Shown one piece after another: positions 47,061-60,500 of a stretch of DNA of 64,000 nucleotides. The translations under genes were made by a program, and so were the position numbers. Origin of the DNA: Adiantum capillus-veneris (Eukaryota > Streptophyta > Polypodiopsida > Polypodiales > Pteridaceae). The notes under the pieces were generated by a model. That model ran no database searches. It was not told the DNA's origin and worked only from the letters and a program-made list of their open reading frames with translations. Position 1 is the stretch's first letter, and each line of letters starts with the position of its first letter. The stretch lies in the NCBI GenBank assembly GCA_014529385.2, contig CM043949.1, positions 110,017,977 to 110,081,976 on the forward strand. Reading direction: 5' to 3'.

Positions 47061-48432
47061 ATTATTCTAGAACCACAACTTTGCCCTTGTACATAATTAG
47101 AAAAGGGATGGGTACATAAACTTTTTGGAATGTGTCTTATAGCCTATCTTAGCAAACTCATGAAATATTCTCAAGTTTGGATTTGTTATTCCTAAGTTTA
47201 CACAATTTCCCACTCTATGGCCCAAATTTTTTTTACTTTGCCATATTCTTTTCAGGTGCCAAGTTGGATTGGTCCCTGTGGCTAATGAGAGATTGATATG
47301 CTGAATATGAAGCCTATGGTGAAGTTTTCACAATTTACATGTGGGCAACAAAACATGGATTTAGACTAAGTATCAGCAAGATTCATCGTCCTTGGATTCC
47401 TAGCCCAATCAACAAATGTAGAATACTAGGGGTTGCCTCTACTTGTTGCACTGTTCTAGGGCAAAATGGGAATGAAGATTATTGAGTTTTCTTTGGAGTC
47501 TCCTTTATCAAAATTGTTTCTTGCTAGCGTGGATTTTGGTTGCAATGATGATATTTTAAAAATTATTGCAATGTTATCTATAGAGAACATTTTCTATCTA
47601 CAAGCCTCGAGAGAAATAAGCATAGGGGGACCATTTTGCTCTTCTAGTTGTTTAGGAGGCATGGAAAACTCATAATCTCCTTGGAAACAACATCATTCTT
47701 CCACTCTCACTTGCTGTTTCTCCCCATCATACAACATCAGATTTTGAAATTAGTGTTAATGTAGAAAGAAAACTATCAAAATTTCAAAAAATAATATTAC
47801 TTTTAAATCAGTGCCAATGTACAAACGAAACTATTAAAATATCTAAAAAATGATAATATTTGGTTGATATCATCATGAGCAAATTTTGAGGGTAAGAAAA
47901 TAAGCAACTGCAACATGCAATTACAATATGTTTCCTAGCTAGTCAAAGACAAAACCAATGTACCCAAAAAGATTGCGTTATTGCTACTAGTATAAAAGGA
48001 AATGACATTATCACATCAAATATAGACTAGGGGACTACCATTGCCTCTAACTTAGTGAGCATGCATCCACCTCATGAAGAGGTTTCCTCACGATGTGAAT
48101 CTTTCTGGTGGTTGATAGATTTGTGAGGTGATAGAAGTGTTTGCTAGTCCGTGTGTGGCATTGAAGCGTTTTTCTACTCTTAAATGCAAAACCCCATATG
48201 ATGTGTATGAGTAGCTTTAGGTAAGTGATTTGATTTTGATCTAGATCTATTCATCATTCATTTATTTTTTGAAGTGCTTGTTTGCATTCTAAATCATTGA
48301 AAAGTATGACTTTGAGGGTAAAAATGAAATAAACAGCTTATGTTGACATTTTTTCATGACTAATTGGTGTCGTGCATATAAGAGGGTATGAGCAAGGGTT
48401 TTGTGTACAAAAACTAAAATTCTGTAAACTTG
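47061..48432. other. Non-coding region, nothing recognised
   Basis: No repeats with clear ends and no protein-like frame. It may contain the outer part (LTR) of the fossil whose gag-protease region lies at 50700-55450, but no LTR edge can be fixed because the partner copy is not in the window. Confidence 0.4.
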
Positions 48433-50261
48433 GACATCATACACATATGATGTCTCAAGACGCATCTAGAGACCAAATTTGAAAAATTTGACTGCACTTG
48501 AGTGTTCAGAAGGGGGGTTTTACCCTAGGTACACACTAAGACTAGAGTTTTGACTAACTCTTGACACCCAAAGGGCAAAAGACGGAGTGTTGAAAACGAA
48601 AAAAACAAAAACTTGTGATTCTGAGCACATTTTTGCATGAAAATTGGTAAAAGTGCTTGAAAACTAGTGCTAGAGACTAGGGGATGCTTGCAAATGAATT
48701 TTGACCAAAAATTCCCATCAGACATCATACGCATATGATGACTGAAGGATAATTTTGACAAAAAAAATTAACTTTTGGCATTATACCCATCTTTTGCATG
48801 TTGTGTTGAGCACATCCACCAAATATCATTTCATTTGGGCTTATAGATTGAGTTTTGAGGGGATTTTACTCTTTTATGGAATTTCCTTGCCAAAAGTGAT
48901 GATTTTGTGCAATTTTGATTTGCAAAATTGTTGTGAGCACATATTCAAGTTCTGCATAGCAAGGGGCACCTATGGTAGAAATAGAAGTACATTCTAACCA
49001 CCTAGACATCATACGAGTATGATGTCCTAGAGGCCAGATTTTGGGTCAAAAGATACATCTGAGTGCACCCTTGTGATCTAGAGCATTTAGGAAGCAAGTA
49101 AGCCAAATTTCATTGAATTTGAAGCATTTTTGGGCTTGTAAATCCCACAAGACACATCTAGGAAAAGTGAGTGCTTGTATTGACCATATCTAGTACGAAA
49201 AGTGTTGTATTTGAATTTTGAAACTTGATGTGATTTGCCAATGTAGTGAGGAACCTCTGGAGTGAAATTCACTTAAAACTGACCAGTTAGACATCATATG
49301 CATATGATGTCTAAAGGGTATTTTTAGAGACCAAAATTGACATTTGAGCTTACCAAGGTGTTAAGCACCCCAAGACAAGCTTACAAACCAAGTTTGATCC
49401 AATTCTGAGCATAAAGACATCATACGCGTATGATGTCTCAAGTCCAGATCTCACATTCCAATTGCACTTTTGACCACACAGGAGGTTGGGAAATGATGAT
49501 TTAAGCCTATTTGCAAAATTTCATCTCATTTTTGCATTCAAGGAGATTTTTTCATATATAAGAAGGTAAAGGTGAAAAAGTAGTGATTTTGAGTAATTTT
49601 TCACCTCCAAAATTTACCGTGATCACATATTTGTGTTGTATGCATCACGGAGTACCTTGGGTAGAAATATAAGTGAAATCTGAGCCAAAAGACTTTATAC
49701 GTGTATGATGTTATAGAGGCCAGATCTGGGTCAAAACAGACATCTGAGTATACCCTAGTGTCCTAGAGCATAAAAGAAGTCCCTAGTCAAAATTTTATTG
49801 AATTTGGAGCGCATTTGGGCTAAAAATTCACAAAAGACAAAAATTGGGAAAAATTCATGCTTGTAATAACCATAACTTGCACAAAAGTTGTTCAACTTGA
49901 ATTTTGAAAGTTAGTGAGAGTTGCTTGAGTGATAAGGAGTATTTGGGACAAAAGTTACTTCATTTGGCCACAGAAGACATCATACACATATAATGTCTCA
50001 AGTGCCAAATTAGAAGTCAAAACTTACATCTGAGCTCACAAAAGTGTTTGCCATCACAAAATAGGCCAAGAGACCAAGTTGCATTCAATTTGGATCACTT
50101 TTGGCTTAGCAAACCTCCTAACAGAAAAAGGACTGATAGCCCTGACTATAAGTGTCAAATTTACAAACTAAGACTTGGAGTGGTTAGAGTACATCAAGGA
50201 GAGTCTACAGTTAAAGTTTGGAGAAATTCTGAGACAGGAGATGTCATATGCGTATGAAGTC
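48433..50261. repeat. Degenerate tandem array with a palindrome in each ~285-bp unit
   Basis: Eight copies of a palindromic motif (consensus GACATCATAYGYRTATGAT plus GTC) start at 48433, 48721, 49005, 49290, 49416, 49691, 49976 and 50240, mostly 264-288 bases apart. Those at 49290 and 49416 are perfect palindromes; the first extends to 28 bp (49287-49314). The DNA between them is also related: each unit continues with a word like CCAGATTTGGGTCAAAA, then ACATCTGAG. A larger ~690-bp duplication covers 48721-49415 and 49416-50100. The array lies directly upstream of a gypsy-like gag-protease fossil and may be its LTR or leader. Confidence 0.85.
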
Positions 50262-50699
50262 TCCGGGCACAAATTGACTGTTTTGGCCATAACTTGAGCT
50301 ATCGATATCGGATTCAGAATTTTGTTGTTATCAAAACAAAGCTCCAGGGTAGCTCTACAGGATTTAGTGCAACCCTTGAACAACAGTCAAAGACCCTTTG
50401 GGTCATTCATTGTCAGTCACTGTCCAAAAAAAATGTCATTTAAGGCCTCAAAATTCATCTGGAAGTTAGGGGTGTCTAAAACTGACAATTTGAGAGAATT
50501 GTGAGGAAACGATCGTGGTTTTGGACATGGTTTCAACTTTTTCCTAATCAAAGCATTTGAACACATTGATATAAATCTACTTGTATCAATCTAAAGCTGT
50601 TAAGCCCAAAAATCATGTCTACTTTAGATTCAAACTCAGCTTACACAAGCTTTAAGATCCCATTGATAGAGGAGCATCGCCCATAATAGATCTTCCAAA

Positions 50700-53600
50700 C
50701 TTGCAGGTGATAAAGACCAATTTTTTTGAGAGATTTTGTCGAAGGCAAATTCATGTTTTGACCAGATCCATTGATCAAGCTCCCACGCGATCTCTCTTCT
50801 CTCTTTGGATGACAAATCATGAGAGTGAAGGACTATATAGATATGTTGATGGCGATGAGGTCAACCTTTATAGGTACTCAGGTTCATACCCAGAAGAGCT
50901 GACGGATTACAAGCTCTTATATGTCTAAAAATATGGAGTCGATTGTCAATGGAAATCTTTAGTTGTTGACAAGTATGGACAAGAATACAGAGTTGTAGAA
51001 AGCACAAATCTACATAGTGCATCAAAATTGGTGGATACTTTGTCAATGAAGGACCACAGATACCCCCACCAAACATGAGAATTCCTACAATAATTCCAAA
51101 GAGGGAGCCACCCGGATTCCCTTCTAGAGTGATAACAAGAGATAAAATGATCACAGAGATGGAAGACATGCCGTCTCAAGGACCAATCTTCAAGAGGACG
51201 ACCAATCCGTTTGAAGAAGAGCCTATGCATAGTAAAAGGCATGAAGCTAGAGAAGGATTAGGAGACTCTATGGCTAGATTTATAGACAATCGGCGAGTTA
51301 GACCATTCCATATCCAGAAATGGGTAAATAAGAAATAATTCAAAGATAAAGATTTGACAGATCATGTAGCGGCTTTCAAAGAGTGATTAGAGTAGAGAAG
51401 GTTTCAAACTTTGCGACACAGTTTGCAAGATTTGGACTAACTTTGGAAGATGATGCAGCTACATGGTTCGACTTAGTGGAAAGATGCAATATTGACATTT
51501 TAGACAAGCTGTTTGAGGGATTCATTGAAGAATTCTCACAGAAAGGCATAGCTCACAATACAATCTCACAAATTCATAGATTCAAGTAGACGTACGCAAA
51601 GAGGCATTACGGCTCAAGAGATACGTCAAGTTCTATCCATACGTGGAACTACCTACGCAAGCATGGTTGATGCTCTTTATCCAAGGAATGAGACATACGG
51701 GTCCTCAGAAGGATCTGCACATGATAAGGAGTTTGACAATAAACAAATTGATCAAAGAAGATCTTTACGTGGTGGATAACTATGAGGAATGTAAAGAAAA
51801 CGATTGTAAGAGTGAAGAGCACAACACATCCTCTCAGCACAAAGATTCACAGATGAGTGGGTCCATTGCAAAACCAACGGTACCTATTGATCAGGAAACA
51901 TTTATTAACAAAATGGTTGAGAGGTTAGCTCCTCTTGTAAATGTTGATACGAGGGAGCCTAAGTGGTCCAAAATTTAGAGAACATGGACAAACCATACGA
52001 GAGAAGAGTGTTACTATGGCATGGAATATGTTAGGGAGAGGTATGCACCTGGTCCACCTAGATACGTTATGGGGAATGTGCTAGGTCTAGTAGGAGTTTC
52101 AAGGCCAAAGTCTGTCTTAGCACAACAACTTTCACTGCTAGGTGCTAGAATGCCTGTAGACATGAGATACACACTAGTGATGGAAGCATCTAATAAAAAG
52201 GCCCTAGTACCAACTACAATGTATTATAAAAACCAAAGCGGGTACTGCCCTTCAAAGCAACAAAAGATTAGAGAAAAATATGGAACGATGAGGCCATTAC
52301 AACCTCCACCTCCTGCATTTTGACCAGAAGAAAGAAGGTATGAGATGGACGAAAGGACATTGCGGCTCATTGTGAATAGCAGCTTAGCTAAGTTAGAGTC
52401 TTTTTACAACCAAGAAGAAAGAAGGTATGAGATGGACAAAAGGACATTGAGGTTCATTGTGAATAGCGGCTTAGCTAGGTTAGAGTCTGTTTACAACCAA
52501 GAAGAAAGGCAAGAAGAAGCTTCTCAACCAAAGACAAATTGTCACAAGAGCTGTGACAACCACTTGGTCAAACAATGTCCCCATACGGAGATCACTCAAG
52601 TGAATGCCTATTGTCTTGATTGTGACGTCATTCACTTTATCCACAACCATCCAAAAAACCCAAACCGAGTCATAAAGATCACAACAAATGTCTCAAGAAT
52701 TGTCAGCTACCCAGTAGCTCAAAAAACAAAAGTGTCGTGCCAGTTCAAGTAGTTACGAGAGTGCAAGCTCAAAAGGAAGCTCATCAGAATCCAGAGACTA
52801 AGAAAACGGAAACTGACGCGTGTCCAAAAATGGGTGAACCAAAGACCAATGCACCTAGTCAGAAAACCAAGAGTAAGCGGAATAGTTGGAAAGCTAAAAA
52901 GGCTAGTATGAAAGCACGTAGGAAACTAGAGCAGAAATCCCTAGCTAAGGAGCTTACCCAAGCTAAATCAAAGATAAGACAACATGAAAAAAGGGTTTCA
53001 CCTTCTCTTACACAGACATCTCAACCTCCACAAGAATCATCCATAAAGGAGAAACTGAGAGGTGCTAGTTCAGAAGGATCAGTGCTGGTCGACAAGGTTA
53101 ATGAGCCATTAGACGCCCTCCTAAAATCCTAAAAAGTGCCGCTCAAAAACAACCAAACCCAAAAACAGAGGTGGATCACATATCCCTATGTTGAACTAGA
53201 AAAGCAAAGGCTTGAAATGTGCCAAAAAATGATTCAAACAGCCCAAGATTTACTAGAACCACCAGTTGGAAAACCCGAGGGTGTGATCCTTGTTCCACTA
53301 AACCAGGAATAAAAAGAACTAGATTCCTGTCAAGAGCACAAACCAAAGCTCAAGGACTCCGCATCAGAACCAAGGATAGTGTTGAACACAATGGATAACT
53401 CTTCCTAGGGATTTCACATAGCTATCCCTGACAGTTGTAAAGAATTTTATGGTCTTGACAAATTGTGGAAACAAGTTAGAGAGGCCAATGAAGCGAGTGA
53501 CCTAAGCAGACGACTAAACCACATCGATGATGGAAGAGGAGTGTTTCTTTCACCAATAGAGGAAATTGAGACTGGATCTCAAATGAATCTAGGCGTGCAA

Positions 53601-55450
53601 GCCTATTGAGAAGACAAAGGATATACAGTCTATGGACAACCAACCCCATTCGCTAAGAATACTACCATCCTATACGGGAGAGTACGAGGCCAAATCAGAT
53701 GTTGTTGTAGTTCCATCACAAAAGACTATCTTCCAACAAAGTCATTACTTCAAAAGGGCTAATAGACATTCTATCGAGACTAGTCACCTATACGATAACG
53801 TTAGCCGAGTTGCTCAGAATAAGACCAAACATGTGGGCTACTATGGGAAAATGCCTAGAGAAATTTGGTGTCAAAAAACCAATGACTCAAATCGAGGAAG
53901 GGATCAAAGAGCTTGAAATGCCTCAGGTAAACACTAGGCCAGTTCCATTAAACAAGGTAGGCAAGTACTATGAGGGAGAAGATGGGAACACCACTCTTCC
54001 TATGGAATTCCAAGGTGTAAAAACCATGGCAATCCTTGACGACGGAGTTGGCATTGCCATCACAACAAAAGAGATCTGGGAAAAATGGGGAAAACCAGCA
54101 ATGAGGGCTACCAGGATGAAACTGCAGCTTGTAAACAGACACATGAAAAAGCCCCTAGGATTGCTAGAAAAAGAATTTGTTACTTCTTGTAGCATTGAAT
54201 ATGATCAAACCTTGGCTATTGTTGACTTTGGCAAGAAGAACAACTATGACATCATTCTAGGAAGACCATTCATGCAACAATTTAAAATGGTCCAAGACTG
54301 GGGCTACGAACATATCTACCTGAGACATATGGAAATTACTACAAGAATAAATCTTAAGGACCATAGTTACAAGGACATGAACCAAACCCCTATAGAAGAG
54401 TTTGATTCCACTACAATAGTAGGATAGAAACTTCTAGCATGGTTGGCTAAGCCTAAAGAATTGTGGATGTGTGGAGCTTCGCAATGCGGAAGCTTAAAGT
54501 GAGAGGAATGCATCCTAGAAAGGGAAATTGAAGGTAAGGATTATATCCCAAAACCCTTTCTTGAGGAATCTTTAGAGCCACTTGAATGGGAGCACATCTT
54601 GGATTTTTTGGATATGTGCGCTATTCAAGACAGTCCAACAATGAAGCTTTGTGATGAAGATGGCTATGATGTCGCTCCTTATTTTGCAGTGAGTGTGATC
54701 CAGGAAAACGAAGACAAAGAAGAAGACGAGGTCTATGACTCCCTAGAACACTTGGAGATTCAAGACGATGCTGACAATGAAAATACAGCCAACCCATCAG
54801 ATGACATGAAGAACACTTTAACAAATACACGGTCTTATGATTTTCCAGATCAAAGACCCACAAACCAATGTCACCGCTACAAAAATAAAGTGCATTAGAA
54901 GTGGATTCCAAAATCTCTATTGGTGAAAATGCAACCGCAACAAGCAATCTCATACATGGCTCCTATATATGAAGAAAAGACTCGGGCAAGAAAAATACAA
55001 CCATGTCAACAATCTAACAATGCGCTAATCAATTGGCTAGAAAAACCCTCCCAGAAACAGCAATCCAGGAGCAAACAAATGGCAAAGAACAACAAATGGC
55101 TTTTTTGGATATGTGCGCTATTCAAGACAGTTCCAAGGGCAAAAAACAACAAGTCAGAACCAAAAAGTTCGACAAATCTGGATACCAAAGAGCCAACTCC
55201 GCCAAAAATAGGTATGGGTCAAGAAGACGAAGATCTCTATTGAAAAATCACAATATCCAAAACCAAAAGGAAAACAGTCAAAGCACGCAAGAACGGCTAA
55301 GAAAAAGACAAAGTCGCAGGCTTTCGCAAATCATATTTGGGTTTCAAAGAAGTTGATTCGAGCACAAAGAGGTGAAGAGTTTATTTGGATTCCAAAACAA
55401 ATAAAGCATCGATTTCCAAAGTCTAAATCTTATCCTCAACCAAGCATATA
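50700..55450 (+). mobile_element. Ty3/gypsy-like fossil with gag and protease regions, heavily broken
   Basis: Readable parts in order: an N-terminal region (50701-51340), a retrotransposon gag-like helical stretch with DDAATWFDL (about 51380-51590), a Cys/His-bearing basic region (52530-52700), a Lys-rich region (52737-53130), and a retropepsin-like region (53930-54330) with IILGRPFMQQFKMVQDWGY and FGKKNNYD as in gypsy proteases. After that come acidic segments, in which the word ILDFLDMCAIQDS recurs in similar form twice (54600 and 55095). No reverse transcriptase, RNase H or integrase motifs were recognised before the young gypsy element begins at 55451. Many breaks; old. The rest, if present, would lie beyond the nested element and the window. 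Confidence 0.7.
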
Positions 55451-57045
55451 TGTAACATTTAATGGCCTAATAACGTATGTGTAGCGGAAATTAGCATGAA
55501 CATAGTGGGCATTTCATTAGAATAGATTCCTAATGAGAATTACAAGAGTGCTTGGGTGGAGAGAGCAACAAAAAGCATAACACCTAGTTAGATAGCATCA
55601 ACAATACTTTCAAAAGAGAGAGACATTAAGCTATTGACAACAGTTGAGGACCGGATTTGCATGGAGCCGGTCCCCCCTCCAAAAGGCTTTGTATTATGGT
55701 TTCTCCCATCAAGAGAGACATTGTAGAATACAATTCTTTGTGTTCCTTCAAGACTAGCTAGTGCAATGAAGATGGAAGCTTCATGCACTAAGCAAAACAC
55801 TTAACCAAACACAACTTGAATTATTCCCATTCTCAGACCCAAGACCTCACACACCTTCGAAGATGGTGAGAGCTAGCAGGGTATGAGAGTAGATTGAGAG
55901 GAAGAAGGAGTATCTTACGAGAAAGATGTACATCTCCTCACATAATCACTCATATTAGCATAGCTTAGCTTAGTAATTAGCTTGGTAGAGAAGATGAGCA
56001 TGCATTGAAGATTGGCTCTTGGTTGGATTTGCATCCACATTCCAAGAGAGTGTTGATGTAGGCTTCTATCTCACAAGCTTGGAGTAGGTGATGAGCTCTC
56101 CATTAAAGCTTGGGAGGAGATAGAGTATTCTTTCTTCACACATGGTCAAGTGTGAGTGTGTGTGTGTAAATACCAAGCAAAAATCAGCCCCCCCCCTCTC
56201 TCTTGGGCGAGCCCTTCCTGCTAAATTGGTCTGGCTTTTGCCTCATTGGACCTCCCCAAGTCAAGCCAATGGGTGTTAAGCAGCATAAGTGATAGCCTTC
56301 TGACATGTGTCCCCCTTTCCCCTTTTGTGAGAGCTTTAGGTAATTAAATAATTAAACTAAACTCTCATTGGACCCCTTTGCCTCCTGGCCAATAGGAATC
56401 AGGCAAGCCATTGGGCTCCTGAATGCTCATTGGACCCCTTGGGAGACTGCCCAATAGTCTTCTAGGAGACTTAATTCTCATTGGTTTCTTTTAATAAATG
56501 TTTTTAAATTAATTAAACTAGATTTACTCTAGCTTAATTCTCATTGGTCCACTTCAAGGGTCTTCCAATAGGAATTGGGCACCCCTTGTGGGCATCTGGC
56601 CTAGGGAGCTGGCATGTGTCCCTAATTCCCTTTGTGTAAAGGGAGCCTCTATGTCTGTGTGTGTGTGGCTTTCTCTCTCATCCCCTACTAAATGGGCTCG
56701 CCCCCTCCTTTGTAGGCTTTGAAGAAGACTTTTGTACACACACTAAGCATCCAATTTTCCCTAGGGTTGACCTTTTGGACACAACCTTTGAATTTTGGAA
56801 CCTTAGCATTTTGGAAGTCTTAATGGGCTGAACCTTAGGGTCTTTTTAGCCCATTGTTGCACATGGCTCTTTTGCAGATGGCCCCCCCTTTGGATCCCTA
56901 TTTTCCCTCCTTTGGATCCCTATTGTGGCCGGTCTGCTAGCTTAACCAATATTCTAGCTTTTTCTCCCCTGGCCTTCCCCACATTAAATGATCAGTTTAA
57001 TATGAGAAAATCATTTAGGAGAATTAGATATTGATTATTATGACA
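55451..57045 (-). repeat. 3' LTR of the young gypsy element (1595 bp)
   Basis: Plus-strand ends TGTAACATTT and TATTATGACA. Contains a short poly-C run at about 56186 and several CTCATTGGACCCCTTGGGAG-type internal repeats. Confidence 0.93.
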
Positions 57046-57058
57046 TTACCTCTCTCTT
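57046..57058 (-). other. Polypurine tract of the young gypsy element
   Basis: Minus strand AAGAGAGAGGTAA directly before the 3' LTR. Confidence 0.8.
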
Positions 57059-57554
57059 GAAATCATAGTCGTCCTCGACTATGGTGTAGAGAAGATAAAG
57101 CATGTTCATGAGTCCTTTTCTTAGCGGGTAGAGGATCCCTATGTTACCCTACGACATCATTCCATAATGGATGACTAGTCCATTTGGCGCTTGAGAGCCT
57201 GAGGCTGCCGCAAGCATGTCTGCACATCAGTCCTATCAGTCTTCCATAGTAGAGTGACAAGCTCTACTTGGTGTTTGGGAGACGTCGTCTCCACAAACTT
57301 GATCTAAGCATGCATACTACTTCATTTTTGTGCACAAATAAAGAAAAAGAGAGTCTTATAAGACAAAAATTTTGTTCATTTTTAACATTTTGTACATTTG
57401 CTTACTCTTGGGAAGCATTGTAAGCATTGACAAGGTTTAGGTTATCCTTTAATTGTATGCCTTGCATCCATCTAGCATCTTCAAAAGGATAATTCTTAAA
57501 TTTAATAAGATATCGTCGGATAGTCTTACCACCTCTTAATACCTTGTCTTCATG

Positions 57555-60500
57555 TCAGAGAATGGACTCGGGCTGCAGCACCTCCTCTTGGTCCTCGATC
57601 TCTGGTGGGTCTTCAATAGTTGGTTCTTGAGGTGGCTCTCCTTTGTAAGGCTTTAATAGGCTCACATGAAAAGCATTGTGTATGAGCCAATGATTGGGCA
57701 ACTTAAGTTGATAGGCCATGTCATTGATTGGCCTAAGAATCTGGAAGGGACCATAGTACCTTTTTGCTAGTTTAGCATAGTACTTTTGGTGGCCCGTAGG
57801 ATTCTTTCCCGTCGTGTGCCTTAATCGAGCCTTGGGAAACTTTAACAAGACCCAATCGGTTTCTTTAAAGGCTTGGGCTCTTCTGTGCTTGTCAGCAACA
57901 GCCTTTTGCCTTTGCTGTGAGATAGAGATAGCATCTTTAATCTTTTGAAAAGATTCTTGTAGGTCTCGGCTATACTCATCTGCAGCGAAGATCTTCCCAT
58001 GTACCTTAAGTAGCAAGGGACTTTTTGATCTTCCCTCAATTACCTCGAAAGGTGCTTTTCCCGTGGAAGTATGTACAATGTTATTGTAAGCATACTCCAC
58101 TAAGGGTAAGTACTTCTCCCATTGGGATCTTTGATCTACTTCCGTTACATAGGATTTTAGTAGATCGAGAATTGTTAGGTTAGCTATTTCACTTTGGCCA
58201 TCCGTTTGTGGATGATAGGCCGAAGAGAAATTTAGCCTTGTCCCTAAATTCTCAAAGAGACCCTTCCAGAAATTACTGGTCATTCTAGGATCTCTATCCG
58301 ACACTATGGACATTGGCAAGCCATGGTATTTGAAAATTTGTGAAATGAAGAGGGTTGCCATTTGATGGGCTTTGATAGTCTTTTTGACAGGTATAAAATG
58401 AGCTTGTTTACTGAACCTGTCTACTATCGTCCATATTCCCGTATTCCCATGGATAGACCTAGGCAATCCAAAGATAAAATCCATGGATATGCTCTCCCAT
58501 GGTGAATTAGGGATTGGCAAGGGTTGAAGCAATCCAGGTTGCTTCTCTCTATCAAATTTTGTCTTTTGACATACCACACATTTGGAAACATACTCTTGTA
58601 TGTTCACTTTCATGGTAGGCCAATAGAAATATGTTTCAATTCCCTTTAAGGTAGACTGAATCCCTCTATGCCCCGCATACGGGGGAGCATGAGATTCATA
58701 CATTACTTTCTCACGCAGGGAGTTAGTAACGCATACATTATTGCCATAGAGAAGATAACCATCTTGTAAAGTAAATGGTTCTTCTTTCTTCCCTAATGTA
58801 AGGGCTGAAATCACATCTCTAAAATCGGGATCACTAGCATACTCATCTATCATTGAAGATAGATCATTGTGAGTTGCTATGGAAACCGCATTCACTCTCG
58901 GCCGTCTTGAGAGTGCATCGGCTACTTGATTATGCTTTCCAGCAATGTGAGCAATATGAAAATGAAATTGCGAAAGGAAATTTGCCCACCTCATTTGTTT
59001 GTCGGAGAGCTTGGTCTGCGTCATGAAGTACTTAAGACTTTGGTGATCCGTTCGCAGAATGAAAGGAGTCCCCAATAAATAGTGCTTCCATGAGTCTAAG
59101 GCATGTAGAACTGCAAGGAGTTCCTTTTCGTATATGCCTAGAGCTTGCTCAACAGGGTCGAGCCTTCGGCTCTCATAGCCTATGGCGTGCCCTTCTTGGA
59201 GCAAAACAGCTCCAAGGCAATCACCACAAGCATCACATTGGACCTCAAATGGTTTTGAGAGATCCGGTAGTGTAAGCATAGGTTGAGAGATAAGCTTTTC
59301 TTTAATCTTTTCAAAAGCATTGTTCTCCTTAGTAGACCATGTATACCTAACGCTTTTCTTTGTTAGGCCATGTAATGGTCCCGCAATTTGTGAGAACTTT
59401 TCTATGAAGCGTCTATAGTATGCGCACATACCTATAAAGCTTCTTAGTTCATGAAGATTCCTTGGTTTAGGCCATCCTTTTATTACCTCTAACTTGGATG
59501 GATCCATTTGGATGCCATCTTGAGAGATAATGTGACCTAAATACTGAATCTCTTGCAAGAAAAATTCACTTTTCTTTCGATTAACATAAAGTTTATTCTC
59601 TCTTAAAACTTGAAATATTACCTGGAGGTGTTGCTTGTGTTCCTCCAATGAATTAGAGTAGATGATAATATCATCAAAGAACACTCCAGTGAAGGTTCGA
59701 TGAGGCCTGAACAACTTCTCCATCAAGCGGTTGAATGTGGCTGGTGCATTGGTCAAGCCAAAAGGCATGACAATGTATTCGTAAAGACCAAATGTAGTGC
59801 GAAACGCGGTGTTTACAATGTCTTGATCAACTATCCTTATTTGATGATAGCCACTCTTTAGGTCAACCCTACTGAAGTAGGTCGATCCTTGTAGCTTATC
59901 AAATAGGTCTTCTACCCGTGGAATGGGAAACCTATTCTTGATAGTGATCCTATTTAGTGCTCTATAGTCAACACAAATACGATATGTGCCATCTTTCTTT
60001 TGCACTAATAGCACAGGTGAGCAAAATGGAGATGAGCTAGGCCTAACCATGCCCTTATCAACTAACTCATGCACTTGCCGCATAATCTCCTCTTGTTGAG
60101 CTTGAGAAACTCTATAAGGAGGTTTATTAGGCGGTGAACCTCCTGGAAGAAGTTCAATTGCATGGTCATCATTACCTCGTTTAGGAGGTATCTCACAAGG
60201 GATGTCGTCAATAAAAACATCTTGAAACCCCTTGAGAAAATTGGATAACTCTAATTCCTTTTGGTTGCTTTTATTTTCGTTTGTTAAAGCATTAGGTTCA
60301 TTTTGAGAATCTTTAACAAAAATCATGTACAGGGAAATAGAGCTCTTTATTGACTTGTTGAAAGCTGGTGTATGTACAATGGGGATGGTGTTACCCATTT
60401 CCTTAGCATCTATATACATGTCTTTTTCCCTGAACTTAAAGGAGATTCTCCTTTCAGGAAATTTAACATCGGCAGCCAGGCGGTCAAACCATGGTGCCCC

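Noticed and set aside
48433-50261. CRISPR-like array
   Set aside because: The regular palindromes with spacers of ~260 bases recall an array, but the spacers are homologous to each other and the setting is a plant retroelement, so this is a tandem repeat.
52345-52510. Separate gene with an internal ~100-bp repeat (MD.RTLR.IVNS.LA.LES)
   Set aside because: The repeat is real, but it lies within the gag-protease fossil and is treated as part of it.
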